Shown here one piece after another: positions 13,301 through 27,256 of a DNA stretch of 64,000 bases (the stretch's first letter is position 1; each line of letters begins with the position of its first letter). The notes below the pieces were generated by a model, which was not told the DNA's origin, did no database searches, and saw nothing but the letters and a program-made list of their open reading frames with translations. A program made the translations under genes and the position numbers. Origin of the DNA: Otis tarda (lineage: Eukaryota > Chordata > Aves > Otidiformes > Otididae); NCBI GenBank assembly GCA_026413225.1, contig CM048591.1:36239803-36303802 (forward strand), given 5' to 3'.

Positions 13301-15150
13301 GTGAAGCAAATTAACTAAGAATTTGGTCTCATGGTACAAAGCAAATTAGCTGAAGATCTGTGGCTTAAGGCCATGGCTTTTATGTGTGCATAGTTCACTA
13401 TAAGACATGTTTGGAGCAGTGTGATCCAGCATCATTCAGCATTCAAACAAAATGGGCATGACTACATCACCACTATACAGTGAATGAGAGGTCAGATTGG
13501 TTATTCCAGTTTCGAGCAAAGGGTATACAAATGACAAATTTAGAGCCAGTTTGCTTCAGGAGGAGATTTGAAGGCTTGATTTTAAGACATGTTTTATTGT
13601 AGGCCTTAATGCTAAACAATGATCCTTTAATATTATAAAGTGACAGGGAAGTCCCATGCCATTCGTGTTGAAAGCTGTAATAACCTGTCCTGTTGAAAAG
13701 AGGCAGAAAAGAACTAGGGAATGAAGGTGTAGAAAAAGGTCTGAGAAAAAGAGGTGATTATTTACACCTCAGAAGAGAAGTTTTGCCTCAGTAGCAGCAA
13801 GACTTTCCTAGCTGGGAGGGTAAGAAGTCTGTGAATCACGTTTTCATCACTGGTACTTTCTATAGACTGAAGTAGTTTGAGGACAAATAGAGAGTACAAG
13901 CATTTTATAAGGATATTATCTCATGTAGTTGTATATCCTTCACTATCAAGTCTATGATTGACATTTATGATTGTCTATTAAAAAATGTTACAGTGCTACC
14001 TTTTGGTACAGCAAAGGGTATAACAGATACTCATTTCACCTGGTATTTCACTGGATGTCATTGAAGACCAGATTTCCTTATAGCAGCATGGTGGAGGACT
14101 ATGGGACTTTAATAATCTGAGGCAGTCATACTGCCAACATTTGCTTTTTTGTCACAGTTCTCATTATGCTTAACATTTTTCCTGAAGCTTAGCTCCTGTA
14201 TTACTGTAATTACGTGGAAAATTCAGATTTCTTCTAAAAAAAAACAATTATCTCTAGCCTCTCTTGTTGCTTGCCTAGGAAAACTTGAAATATCGTTTTC
14301 AAGGATCAAAAACTAGAAAGGAGATAAAAAGAATTCATGTTTATTTTGCCTGAAGTCGCATGATTTTGAATTTCTTCTTGCTTTCTTGAGAACTTGACTC
14401 ATGGTTTTCAGTGCTAAATGATGACAAGAAAGTATATGTCTGTAAGAAAAGCTTCACATTCTCATCAGCAAGAGACTTTAACTAATATGACTGGACTTTG
14501 TTTTTTATATCAGGTGTACTGTCTTCAGAGTAGTGTTTCTGTGTCTCTTATCTCTTACAAATCTCCTGATCTTTATAAAGATCTTCCCAGTAAAACAGTA
14601 GTAAGTCGCTAATTATGTGAGTTATGAAATCTCAAGTTAAAGAAATCTAAATAAGTATCACATTTTTCTGATTCCTGTTGCCCTACCAACTGATTTAGGT
14701 CACTGAAGGGAAAAAAAGCTAGTGAAGAGAGCTTAAATAAATAAACAATTAAATCACGTAATTCTTTTTTCTTTCTCTTCAAACAAAGAGGAAAATGTGG
14801 CTGGCAGAGAGCAGCTGTGCAAACATACTTCTCCACATATGTGCACAAGTGGAAGGAGATTCAGCAGGAGCATTTCAGGGCTGTGGTTACAACACGTACA
14901 GTCCATTTCTTATGTCCCAAACATATTTACACATGGTCTTGATGTTCTTTCAGTACTTTAGCGGAAAGAAGAAAGAAAGGTATAATTACCCAGTTGAATT
15001 ATGTGTAGCTGTAGCTATTTCAATCAGTCGTCTTTGTCTAAACAGAAAAACTGTCTACATCTGGCAACTGTGATGTGCAGCTAGCCACACGATACTGTGA
15101 CTGGCTGTCCCTAATAGACCTGCTGAGCTTTTCCTCTTTATTTTCTACAG
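4393..15150 (+). other. ADAMTSL1: ADAMTSL1 intron, 10.8 kb, repeat-poor
   Basis: Bounded by gtaagt at 4393 and ttttctacag ending at 15150. AT-rich single-copy-looking DNA. I saw only short homopolymer runs (for example a T run at 12996-13009) and no CR1, LTR or RNA gene. The 133-residue open frame at 4706-5107 on the plus strand has no recognisable domain, does not continue from either exon and is about what chance gives in this length of AT-rich DNA. Confidence 0.75.
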
Positions 15151-15387
15151 GACTGCCCACCTGAAGCAGGTGATTTTCGTGCCCAGCAGTGCTCTGCTCA
15201 CAACGACGTCAAGTACCAGGGACAGTTTTATGAGTGGCTTCCCGTCTCTAACGACCCCGACAACCCATGTTCACTGAAGTGCCAGGCCAGAGGAGTGGCT
15301 CTGGTTGTGGAGCTGGCACCAAAGGTTCTGGATGGGACCCGATGCTACACTGAATCCCTGGATATGTGCATCAGTGGCTTGTGCCAA
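15151..15387 (+). CDS. ADAMTSL1: ADAMTSL1 exon: cysteine-rich module, first part
   Basis: A 237-bp exon of exactly 79 codons, phase 0 at both ends, with acceptor 'ttttctacag|gac' and donor 'caa|gtaagg'. It starts DCPPEAGDFRAQQCSAHND, closing TSP repeat 1 and entering the ADAMTS-type cysteine-rich region. It then carries the family signatures FYEWLPV, NPCSLKCQA, APKVLDGTRCY and DMCISGLCQ. In ADAMTS proteases this region follows the catalytic and disintegrin domains; ADAMTS-like proteins keep it but lack the protease, so the product is a secreted matrix-binding glycoprotein and not an enzyme. The cysteines at these positions are expected to form disulfides with those in the following exon. From memory, the residue sequence is very close to human ADAMTSL1, with few substitutions (for example KYQG where human has KHHG). 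Confidence 0.96.
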
Positions 15388-15834
15388 GTAAGGAGAGAAG
15401 CCCTACCCTAACGCCTTTCCTCATGACTCCTTTCCTCAGATCTCTCTCATGTGATGAGTCTCTCTCCTCATCCATACCTGTGTCATTTTAGGGTCTTCAT
15501 TTTAATAATCTGTTTTCATTCTTTTAAGCTTACTTCTTCTACCTTGTTTGGAAGGCATACAAATTCAAAGGTTATTTTCTCACTTTATGCTATTTCCTTG
15601 GGGGTTTTTTTTGAGGAATGTATTCTCAGTTTTTGAATTGTTCTGTATAGTTAGCTGTAGTAGCAGATCTCATTTCAAAGCACCATAATAAAATAATGTT
15701 TTAAATTTTAATTTGGATATATCACAGTTTTCCAAGTCTACGAAATTACATTCTCTTTAAGGGTTATTGCTCCCTGTAAGTCACAAACCACATAGCAGTA
15801 GATGAAGTACTAACCTGGAAAATCTGCCATTGAT

Positions 15835-15960
15835 TTGCCACAGAACTAAGCAAGCTGCTACATCTCCTTGGGCCTCAGCTTCCATGTTTGTTAAAAGCAA
15901 GATAGGAAGACTTTTTAATCCTCCACTTCACAGTGCATGGAGATCTATTGATCATTCAAA
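15835..15960 (+). mobile_element. Possible ancient MIR-like SINE fragment
   Basis: The segment 'tttgccacagaactaagcaa' followed closely by 'ccttgggcctcagcttcc' and then 'tgttaaaagcaagatagga' has the order of landmarks in a MIR core: the TGCCACTTACTAGC block, the TGCCTCAGTTTCC block and the TCTGTAAAATGGGGATAA block. It is strongly diverged with an internal deletion. MIR copies are known but sparse in birds. This is by eye, so a RepeatMasker alignment would decide it. Confidence 0.45.
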
Positions 15961-18900
15961 CAACTTATTGTCATCCAGATTTGGTTTTATATTACTTTTG
16001 TGCTTTTACTTCTTATTGCTGTTCTTTTGAACCTATTTACATCACATTTTAGTCTCCTGAACTACATGTAGGTTATGGGTTTTTGGAGGGGAGGAGATTT
16101 GTGCCATCTCTGTTAAGTACTGAACACACCTAAATCTCAGAAAAGGCTGAGTATAGATTCATGTTTTGGTGCCTAATCTCCTTCAAATCTATGTAGACTC
16201 GATGTGTTGTTTGCTTTCTAGTGTGTTTTCAGCCACTTTATGTGCCTTTGGAAGCTTTCCTCCCTGTTTGCTTTCTCTTTGATTTTCCGTTCTGAGCCAG
16301 AAGCAGTCCTGCAGTAAATGAAACAGAGTAGGCAGTTATTGGGCTAATCTCATTTGTGATCTGAAGAAGGCAATCATCTAGACCTCTTGACCTCAGCCAA
16401 GTGCATAAGTTTCTCAAAATTCCAGATTGCCTGATGAGACAGACTAATTTCAGTCTTCTTTTGTGTTTTTTAATCTTTTAAAAGCTTAACTGGGGGCATA
16501 GGAATCTGGATGGGAAAATGATTCAAAGTATTCTGCCTATAGTGGCCTGGAAATTAGAAGCAGTGTATTCGGGCTCTGTGTCAGGCTGATTTCTGGTTTG
16601 GTCCAAATATGAAGTATACCTTTCCAAGAAAACCTTCCCTTAGGAACAGAGCTCATAAGCATCCACTACTAAAACAGACTCATTTGCATTTTCATGACAC
16701 TTCTTACTCCTGGAAGCCTGAAGATAGCTTCAGTATTACAACTGTGAAGATTGATGTTTTTTCTTAATTATCTCTGTGGCTAAGGTAAGTATTTTGAAAA
16801 CAGACAAGTATACTAGCACTGGTGTCCCTGGGGAATTTCAGTTAAACTCTTTCCTTATATAGCCTAGAATGATAGAATAATTTTTAATGCATAAACATAA
16901 TGACTGTATATTTTCCATGATCTTCAGCATTCAGTTTCTTCATCAACATTTCCATATACTTTACAGTTACTGCATAATTTTTTAGGATGGCCAAAAAAAA
17001 AATTAAAATAGAAATGCTCATGCTACATTCCTCACAGAGAATAATTTTGTAGTTTTGACTGCGTTAAAGCAATTCAAAATATTCTTGTCACAGTGCATCC
17101 CTGCTAGCCAGTCATATCTTTATGACGGTAGAGGTATTGCATTAGAAACTTCATAGCTAGATATGCCCTGATTTTATGCTTTAGGACAGCAACTGCTTTA
17201 CTGTTACAGCAATAGCTAATAATACCTAAGCAGTTCAGGAAAGTAAACAATATGAGATTTGCTGGAATTAATGATGAACCTTCTCTGAAAGCAATATTCT
17301 TCCATGGCCTCTAAAAAGGGTCTTTTAAAAGAATGGGAGACCGTAGTATTATGGAAGAACAAACTAGACCATTCTTGCTCCGTAACATTTGTGTAAATAA
17401 GCTTTCTTCTGTAAGCATAGTGAACGCATGTAGATTTCAGAGGAGACAAAATGTGATCTTAGAAGTTATTTCTGTGCATTTGGAGTAGTAGCTGCAGGCT
17501 ACCACTTACCTAAAATCGTTAACACACTTTAAACACAACTATCACAGGTCTCAGTAGTTTGTGAGAGTTCATAATGATCCTGGGGGTTCAACAACATTTT
17601 CATGAGATGTTTCTGGAACTGCGTGATTTGGAGCAGTGCAGCAGACAGCTGTAACAATACAAAGGCATTGTTTTGTCGTAACTGGAAAAAATGCAGTCTC
17701 CCGAGAATTGTATTCAGTCTAAGGTCCTGATGATTAAAAACTGGAATTATGTTTCTTAACAGGTTTTTTTTGCAACAAGTAATTACACTGTCTCGGGGAT
17801 GGAGAACAAAACAACTGAAAGCAACTATGAGTTTGCCATCCTAGTGGGCTTGCATTGATCCAAGTGTTATTTGAATGGGTCTTTATTACAGTATATGGAT
17901 TTTTATAGTACATTCTGATTACATGCATAGGCATGATTTTTTTATGCTGTAGTTGACAGTCAAGAAGAAATTGAATGTCATTCAGATAGAACATTTTATA
18001 AAACATATAAACATGCCTATTCAATTAAAGTCTGTGCAAGAATCCTGAAGTAGTAAAAGTGACATTAAGAACAGCGTATGCTTGCGCAGACATAGTGCGT
18101 TTTTCCCAGCAGATGAAACAACTGTGTCAGCTTTCTGAACTAACCACAAGGACAGTTCTTAGCATGTGAGATTTGGGCCATCGAGTGCCCTGTTGTTTGC
18201 TCACAAGCTGTTCCTGAGGTTATTAATGGCAGAAATGAAGAGTTAGTTACATTGCCTTCTGTGTGCCTCAGTACATTTTCCTAATTAAAAGGTGCTGGTT
18301 TTCACTCTCATTGGCAAATATCCATTTGTTCACAAGGTGCAACACTGCAAAATTAAAAGATATCTCTCTCATATTTATCCCTTCTTTTTTTTTCCTATTG
18401 TTTGGAGGTTTAGAATTACTATTAGCTTATTGGCATATTTATGAGTCTTTGTTTAATTACTAGTTATCCAGCTGTTGTCTTTGTTTTACGTGCTGACCAC
18501 CTACCAGTTAAATTCAGAAGAGACTTCTGATTGTATTCAGGACAAGCAAAGGCACCTTTGTGTGTAAAGCAAGCTGTATCCCTGAATCTTTGATTTAATG
18601 AAGAGTATGGTTAGAGCTTCTTAAAAATATGTTTAAATTATTTTTATTTACAGAGGTAGGGTATGTGAGAGGTTATGCAGTTGCTGCTTTAGACATGCTT
18701 CATGCCATAGGGCAATACACATGACTGTACCAGTTCAGGAATCATGCAAGCTGTGTGTGTCTTGCCGCTCCCCATATTACATAAACAAAATGTATTTATC
18801 TTCCTTGTAGAGACAGGCTATATCTTACCATTGTTCTTTGTGTAAAACACCTAAGAAATTAATGGGAATTAATTTCTGAGCAGTCTTTTTTTTTTCTTTC

Positions 18901-19859
18901 TGGAGTTTCACTTTTAAATCCATAGGTGACAGGTATTTTTTTTTGTAATGTCTTTTATTTCTTCCTAATTTGTCTTGTTCCTTTCTACATATATCTGTGT
19001 TATTTGGGCCTATTTTTCTTTATCTTTTTTTTTTTTTTAAGATATACAGATTACTTCTCAGATGCAATCTCTGGGTCTTGTTTTGAGTTTACCTCAGGAT
19101 AAAGTATTTCCCATTGGTATAATGCAACTAGACTGAACTATTATGCTGAAGTCAATAGAATGCTCTTTAAGAAAAATAGGGCTTTAATGTTCCACATTAG
19201 GAAATGTCTATATGGACAGAATTAATGGAGATCAAGAGCACAACACATTTTAAAGCTTCCAATTTCTAGTTTAATTTTCCATGTTTTTAAATAAATTCTC
19301 ATACTCTGAATCCATTATTGATTTTTTCAGGGTATAAGCAATTTCTACCTGGAGTTACAAAGTTGGAGTTACTGGTCTCACTTTGCGAGTGATCCTCGGT
19401 TGCACCTGTGAGACTCAGAATAAATTGTCTATACTTTGTGGAAGTGGCATTTCAGACTCACTAATGATTGTTCACACTGAAGTACAAACAAGAGTTTCCT
19501 GCTCATCTTCATATCCACTGAGGACAAGAGCTTTAAAAAACTTCTGTCTCCATTATTAGGAGTAAAAATTCATTTTTTTGAGTATTGCATATTGACTGTC
19601 TTAATGATACATGTCTATGTCAGAAAAATTGACAGTCCTATTTCTTTTAAAAGTATCTTGTATTATGCTTTTATTTGAAATCAAGGTTATCCTTTCTCAT
19701 CACACTTTATATCATCATAGCAACAAAAAGAGAGAATCATTCCACTGAGTATGTGTGTTAGAACACTGATTTCTCCAACCTGCTTCATGCAGCTCCCTCC
19801 TAATATTTAATGTCTCTAAAAAGGAAATCACATTAATCTTGTCTGGATTTGTCCTTCAT

Positions 19860-19995
19860 TCTTTCCTCATTTGGTTTCTTTCTTTCTTTACTTTTTCTCT
19901 CTCCCTCCCTGTTTCTTCCTTTCCTTTTCCCCTTTTTTTTTCCTCCTTCTTGCTCTATTTCTTTATGTTTTTCCTTCCTTCGTTCTTCTTAGTTA
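19860..19995 (+). repeat. Imperfect pyrimidine-rich (TTCC/TTTC)n tract
   Basis: About 135 bases dominated by T and C with repeated CTTTC, CCTTCC and TTTCC words and few purines. It yields low-complexity Phe/Ser/Leu open frames that are not genes. Confidence 0.8.
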
Positions 19996-22153
19996 GCTTA
20001 AAAGAGCTGAAGCTCTTGCTCCTGTCCTATGTCTCTTCTGCATTTATTGCAGTTTGAAAGATGTTGGGTTTTCTCTTTTTTTTCTTCTGTGAGAAGGCTG
20101 CACAAGCAGAAGGAAGTGGCTGACTCTTCAGAAAGAATGAAAATTGCTGTCACGTGTACTGAGTAGCAGTAGATTCCCCCCCACCCCCAAATTTCTTTCC
20201 ATTCTAATATACCCTACTAAAACTTCTAGCAAGTTTAAAACAAGCTGAATGTTTTCAAGCAAAATTGTGATAGTTAGATTGAATGTCCTTGCTTCTAACA
20301 AGGATTTGGTCTAGTTTCTGGAGCATCCATTTCTCAGTCATCTGAGGGGTCAGAAAGACAGGCATCTGCCACCACCTTCTGTTTTACAAGGTACTCCTGG
20401 TCTGGAGGGGGTATTCCAGACCACAGTACTAGGAATGTATTGTTGGAAATTCACCTGGAGAAAACGTCTCTCGTATGTTATTCATTTCATTACACAACAT
20501 TCTGGTGAAGAATCAGCCTTATATGATGCTCACCAAAATCATACTGTAATTTGGTAAATGCATGGACTTCTTCTCTGTTTCTGTGATTGCAAATTCATCT
20601 GTTTTGTTCTCTGTCACCACACATTTTTTATCCTCTTTCACCTGATGCCTTCAGTTGGTTGTGGACTGTGACCTTTCCTGACACGTCCCCGTTACTGCCT
20701 GCCATGTCTCTAACTGGGTGGTCTCCCTTGCTTGTTCACTTAAGCAGCTGCCTGTCAGTGCATCTCTTTCTTCCTTCATGCTTTGGGTTCTAGACAAATG
20801 CAGCCATGTTGCAGCACTGGTTGGAACCTTTACTAATGAAAACAAAATCTTCTTGTTATCCAATGTCCTTGCCAAAATAAAAATTATCTTGGATTTCTCT
20901 CTCTGCTGAAGGGGAAATATTCCATTTTCATTTCTGGCTCTTTCTGTTTTCCTTATGCCTTTCACTTGTTCTTCCTGTTATCATAGTCTTCATACTTGAT
21001 TCTCTCTCAGTTTAAATTTTGTCTTGTGCTTGTGTGAATTCCACAAATGTTCTTTTTATTAACTCTGGCAAGGAAGAACAAGAAAATCAGTCTTTGCCTT
21101 CTCAAATGAGTGATCAAGGATTATTAAAGGCTTCTTCTATCTCCAGTACTAATGGTAGAATCTACGTGTTACTGTACAGCACCAAATCAGGAATTTAAAA
21201 AAAAAAATATTATTATTTTTATTAAATATCAGACTGTAATACAGACTGGCCAGACTGTAAAGTGCTGCACTGTGTTTCCAAAAAGCATGTCCCATCAATA
21301 TAATAGCCAATTTCTCACCAGATGTAAATGAGTATTGCATCCCTGAAGTTACATTCGTTGATGAGATCCTTGCAGTCTGGGAAGTCTCTTTTACTTACAG
21401 TTGTGGAATAGCCCTCCTCTGCTATCCTTTTCTCCTCCCAGCCCAGGGATACCAGCTTCACAGGAACCAGGAAAGTGAAAATATGGCAACTTTCTTGTCC
21501 ACACAGAATTGCTGCCTCCCCTTCATTCTCACAGGCATTTAATATTTTAATGCACTTTTTTTTTTTTTTTGGCCTGCAACACAAGCCACAGTGAGATGTG
21601 TAATATGGGGTCTTTCTTTAAATCTTTCAGCCACAACTCCTCAACAGGAGTCCTTCTCTGCAACAAATCATGACAGCCTCTACAAAGCTTATGTCATTTT
21701 CATATTGGAAGAGTACACATTGAAAATGTCCATAACTAGAATACTGCCTTTTAGCTAGCTGCTGAAAAGGAGCAACTATGTAAGGTCTTCCATCAGAGAC
21801 AAAAAGTGTAGCCACTGTCTCTGAAAAATAGTGTCAATTGTATTGCAAAAACCTTGAAAAAAAAGAATGATGCTACAATTAATAGAAAATTTAGTTGAAT
21901 GATTAAAGAATCAAAATCAGTCTTACTAGCCCAAGGAATTGGTGAGACGTGTGTCTGGGATGTGTTAAACATCTACTGGTTTCTTATACATATAGGTGTA
22001 TGAGACCTATTGACTCCTTTAAGTTTCTCCAAAGAATCAAGATAGAAGAGATCTACTTTTACTTTCTGTTATTTGTGCATAAACCTGGAATAATCTTACA
22101 GCAGTTTCAGACCATCCTGCTGTAGAAAAACCAACTCTGATCCTAATTGTCTG

Positions 22154-22197
22154 AGTAGTAGTATTATTATTACTGCTACTATTATTGTTGTTGTTTA
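22154..22197 (+). repeat. Compound trinucleotide microsatellite (GTA/TTA/CTA/TTG)
   Basis: A short run of related trinucleotides: gtagta, then attattatt, then ctgctact, then attattgttgttgtt. It is interrupted, so probably of low variability. Confidence 0.8.
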
Positions 22198-25100
22198 TAT
22201 TAAAGACCATTAAATTATTTAATACATATTGTGGAATAACAGAATTAATCCTATTATAGCTCTAATAGCAGGATTAGAGCAGTGATAAAAATGCTGGGAA
22301 TTTCTAAGAAAGCCTTTAAATAAGTTTGTTACTACAAAAATGTTCAGGATTGGAAAAATCACTTTCATTTCTTTTTCCCAAACTGTCCATCTTTCTCCAT
22401 CACATACTTTCAGTTTTAAAGCTTGTCAGTTAAAAACTGCATCCCAGAAATGCTTACCTTAATGTCTACTATTTATTGTAATATTAAATTTTTCTTTATA
22501 GATCCACTACCAAATACTACTAGAGGTAGCTTTTAACTTTTCTGATTTATTGATTCCTAAGACTTTTTCCTGCTGGGCTGCATAGTGAATTCTAGTCAGC
22601 TAACAACAAGCTTAGTTGCCTTAGTTACCTTTCACAGACAGTGAAGAATACCTGTCACGTAAATGATCAGTCTATGGGCCCCAGTACACTATGGACACAG
22701 GCTGAAAAACACTGGTTTTAAAAAACATTAGAAAAGATGATTTAATAAAGTGCAATGACTTTCTACAGCTTGTTTATTTTTTAAGTCAGTATTACAATAG
22801 AATTGTAACCAACAAAACTCATTTGAAAAGCTATTGTTTGTCTCAAACTGAGGCAGTGAATGCACTGGGTTAAGAACATTTTCCCAGAAGTGTATTGAGG
22901 ATAGTTGCGTACAGTTTCTTCACAAATAAAAAATATTTATTTTAAATATTAGCATCAAATACTGTTGCTTACTATTTTGATGTTACTTATTTGTTGTTAT
23001 GAATCTGTAATAGGTGAAGAAATTTATTGTGTTGAGATTCACCAATTCTAAAAATATTTTTAATCTAAGGGAAAAATTACCTTCTGAATGATCATATGCT
23101 GCTTTCTTCAGTATGGTTTGGAGATTTAGTAGGTGAAGCAACATTTCAATACAAAAATGTGATAAACAGGAACATCTGTCATTACATGGGGGTTTCAAAC
23201 TTACACACCTGATCTTTTCCCATATCCTGCTTTGCAGACCTTTTTGCAGATTTTTCTGCGGCACAGCTACATTTTGTTAAATAGTTTTTCCCACTGAATA
23301 GTTACCAGTTTACCAAATTATTCTGTTCTGTATATATACATACTCAAATGGCTGTATGCACACGCATATGTGTGCTTCTAAGTCTTTTCATCAGAGACAG
23401 ACTACACTGACTGGTGCGTTATGTCAGAAGAGTGGAAAAATCTGCTCTCCTTTAAATAGATGACTCTGTAATATTGCCTATCTGTGATGATTTCAGGATG
23501 GACATTTTCTTTTTCTTCCTTCTCTTTACAAATGTTGTGGCAGAGATCCTTTCCTGTATGCAACTCAGGCCAAAATATAGAGCTAATCAGGATAACAGTG
23601 TCACTTAACACTGTGTTTGGTGTGTTTGGAGAGTGGATATTGTACTGACTGGCACAGGAAACCTGCTTGATACAGGTAAAATATGGATTTTAAAGAACAT
23701 GAAGTAGGTGATCACCTCGGGAGGCTCTTGAAGGCTCATTAAACTGCCTCGGGCCACGACAGTCCCTGTGGGATGAACCTGGGCCCATGGCCATTCCTAG
23801 TTATTCCTTAGCTTGGGCCCTGACTTCTTTGCATGCCCCACTCAGACCCTTCCAGTCAACTCCAGTTTTGAGGAGCTGAAGGAGAAGGCCAGGACTCTTT
23901 CCCACCCTGTCTGATGTCCTGGAAGACAATGGCCTGCATTTTTCCACCCCGCAACACTCATTGCTCTATAATATTAGAGACTACTCTCATCCTTGCTTGC
24001 TATTGGTAACACTGGGCATCATGTGCTTATTTTGAGAAGATCCCATTTTTCTGCACTTTAATTTGGCATATTATCTAACTGTGAAATCTCTGAGAGACAA
24101 TAATTTCCAGAAAGAGATTTTTACCTGTGTTGCTGTTTTACATTAACACAAAAGGACTGAAAGAACCTGTAATTTGCCTGTTTGTTGGCAAAGTAGAGAC
24201 ATGAATGGCCTTTGTCCATTAATTCTCTACAAACAGGTATCGTTTGTGTTTCTACCAGTGTGTATTCATCTTTAGAGGCATTCAGTCCCCCATGACAGCT
24301 TCCAGTAATGATCTTTTCCTTCTGCCAAGGCTATAACAGAAGTCAGGTTAAGACAAAGGAGAGCACTGGGGATAAAAAAAGGCTAGGCATTTACGTGTTG
24401 CTGGGATTTCAGTCTCCTGTAGTTCAGCTATTTCTGGCTCCTGTTTGTAGCTCTCTTTTTTTTTTTTTTCTTTTTTGAGCTATAAAACGCCAGAAGAAAA
24501 ATGCAAAAGGTGTAATAACAACTGTATTATATAGGCAAGAGGGTGGATATTTTTCCTCAGATATGTAGAAGGTATTATAACAGGATCAGTTCTAAGTTGT
24601 CTTTCAATTTAGCCCAGCATTTTGGCATGGAAATTGTAACGGCTTTTCAGTTTCCAGCTCCTGGGCCTAAATGCTCAAAATGAATCCGTCTTTTTTTAGA
24701 GTATACTGAAACCTAGATGCTTTCTGGGGAGATAACATTTCAGAAAGTACTGAATTCTGTATTTCTGATGGTCAGGTGCTTTTGAACTGTGCCAGGCTGA
24801 ACAGCTGAACTGCTGTTTGAACTTTTTGTCTAATACTCCGCGTCCTCATCTACCTCATGTTCTGTGGATAAGAAATCTTGATTTTGTTTTCTTGTCAAAT
24901 AATATTATTGTTCTAAGATGAAAGAAGTAGCTTTTCCCCCAGCATGACATTTTTCCAGCACACAGAAAGGAGTGAGGTGGAGAACCTAATGACTCCTAAG
25001 TGTAATAGCCAAATGCTTAAAATGCTATCATCGTGCCAGGTAACAACATTTTTTGTGGCAAACAGTGGCAAGGAAATGGGAATATGTTTATTGTGTGAAA

Positions 25101-26469
25101 GAATCTGCACTTGCATTATTAGAAATCCACTCCCCTGCCCTGAGCTATCAGTTTTCTGCTTTATGGTCCAACAGAGATTGGCACCAGTACAGAGATACTT
25201 TGTTCTAGTCATTCAGCAGAAACAATACCTGCTCTTGCTCTCAAGCAGATGAACTGTCTACGGTGGGTATTCTTTGACCAGCAGCACACACAGCACCTTC
25301 CTTTGCTGAGAGGGAAGCACATTGTAATTTGAGTGCTTAGCAAAAAGAATAAATTCAAAAGAGTGGTTTGGAGACTCCTAAGAGTTCTGTTACAATTACC
25401 GAGAAGTTATCTGTGTCCATGTATTTCCTTAGCACACCTAAACGCCTGAGGTGTGTAGAGTGGCACAGAGCGTTTAATGCTATGTGAAGATAGCAAGATG
25501 TCCACACTGCTTGGGCAGTTTTGAGGGTCCCTACCAAAACAGATGTGTGATTGTCACTGAAGACCGTGGCAAGGCTTCCAGTTAAGTTCCAGAACAGGGG
25601 GCCTGCAGGCATTTTAGCTTGTTTCCTCTGTCATCCCAAGTGTCTTCCCATAAAGCCTGCATGCACTCCTCCTACACCCTGAGCAGCAGGTTCGAATACC
25701 ATGTAGACTAAGTCGTTTCAGCAGTGGCTTGGGGACATGCAGTCTCTCTCAAGTATTTGAACTGTGGGTGAAGTCTTTTCCTTGATAGCACAGATTATGT
25801 GACTGCCTGAAGCACCAGAAAGTCTGTGCTGGCACTGTTAGTAGCAAAGAACTGCGACCAGATCTCCATTGATCCAGTTGACAGAGGACTGGCTCCTATC
25901 AACAGAAGAAGCCTTTCTGAGGGAACGAAGCTTGTACACCCAACAGAAGAAACGTCTGAGCGGCATTATCAAGCATGGCATGAAGTCACCAGAACTGACA
26001 AAGGATCACAGTCAAATGTAATGTGTCACAAATGCCACTTAAATACTTTTACGGTTTAATGATTTATAATCTAGGAGAAGAGAATGGGTCCAGAGGGAAG
26101 ACTTAGTTGAATTCATTTTTGATTTCTCAAGCATGTTTTTCCAAGGAAGCTGAAGGAGAGGTGCCTTGATGCATTTTCACATATAATGGCCTTTGTAACC
26201 ACCTTCTGTTGTAGTATTTTCATCTTCTGCAAAGCTTGGCAAATCTTTCCCCTGGAAATGTTAAATAAGCTCTGTATCCAGTACAATATGTGCAATTCTT
26301 CTGAAGAAAATCAAGCATTTCAACATTGACCTTCTATAGAACACTGACTAAAAAAAATTTAGGGATTTTTTTCTCCATCATTAAGAGCACAAGCATGCAA
26401 GAATAACACAGAAACTTATTCTTAGTCTGGCAGAAAATAGACGTGTGAACCCAAATCTAGCCATAGATG

Positions 26470-26719
26470 AAGAACAAAGCAGATTCAGACTGGACACAAG
26501 GAAGAAATTTTTTACAATGAGGGTGGTGGAACATCAGCACAGGTTGCCCAGAGAGGTGGTGGACACCCCATCCGTGGAAACGTTCAAGGCCAGGTTGGAT
26601 GAGGCTCTGAGCAACCTGATCTAATTGAAGACATCCCTGCTTCTTGCAGGGGGGTTGGACTAAATGACCTTTGAAGGTCCCTTCCAACCCAAACTGTCCT
26701 ATGATTCTATGGTTCTATG
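26470..26719 (+). mobile_element. CR1 LINE 3' fragment, sense
   Basis: About 250 bp of CR1 3' end. Landmarks in order: 'gattcagactggacacaagg', 'gagggtggtggaac', 'caggttgcccagag', 'ttcaaggccaggttggat', 'gcaggggggttggactaaat', 'ggtcccttccaaccc' and terminal 'gattctatggttctatg'. It is well preserved with an intact tail. The minus-strand open frame at 26457-26687 is its shadow. Confidence 0.95.
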
Positions 26720-27256
26720 CAAAGTGTGAAAGAAATGGATATGTGAATATGAATAATCACAAAAGCCTCTTTCCTTCTTTTTGTCATCTGTTAATAAACT
26801 CTTGGAACTTAATTCTGTTTAAATGTTGTTCCCTACAGGATGGCAGCCTCTAGATTTCTGTATCGTCAGAGAATGAACAAGATACGGCTTTGTTTCTATA
26901 TCCATGGGCTCTCTTATGTTGGCTCACGAAAGAAGTTGGTTGGTTATGTAAAATTAAACCTGAAAAATTCAATAATTTTTATGTAGGAAGATTCCTTCTC
27001 ATGAAATGTGCATGTAAGGATAGGAGTTACTTTTTTCCCACATCCAAGATTTTAATGCCTTTATAAATCCTCATTTAGAAGTTGTAGCTTTTAAACTGAT
27101 TTAATTACTTCTTTTTAAATCAAGGATGGTTTCAGAATGAGGTTATATTTATTCTTTTCCCTGAGGGAAACCTAAGAAATAGAAATTTATCTTGAGTTCC
27201 TTCTGCTGATACATTTTTGCTGTTTGTTTCTGGAGCTTTGACTGAACCACTGATTA

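Noticed and set aside
20176-20186. C-rich run considered as a minus-strand G-quadruplex
   Set aside because: Only two long C runs are present, not four.
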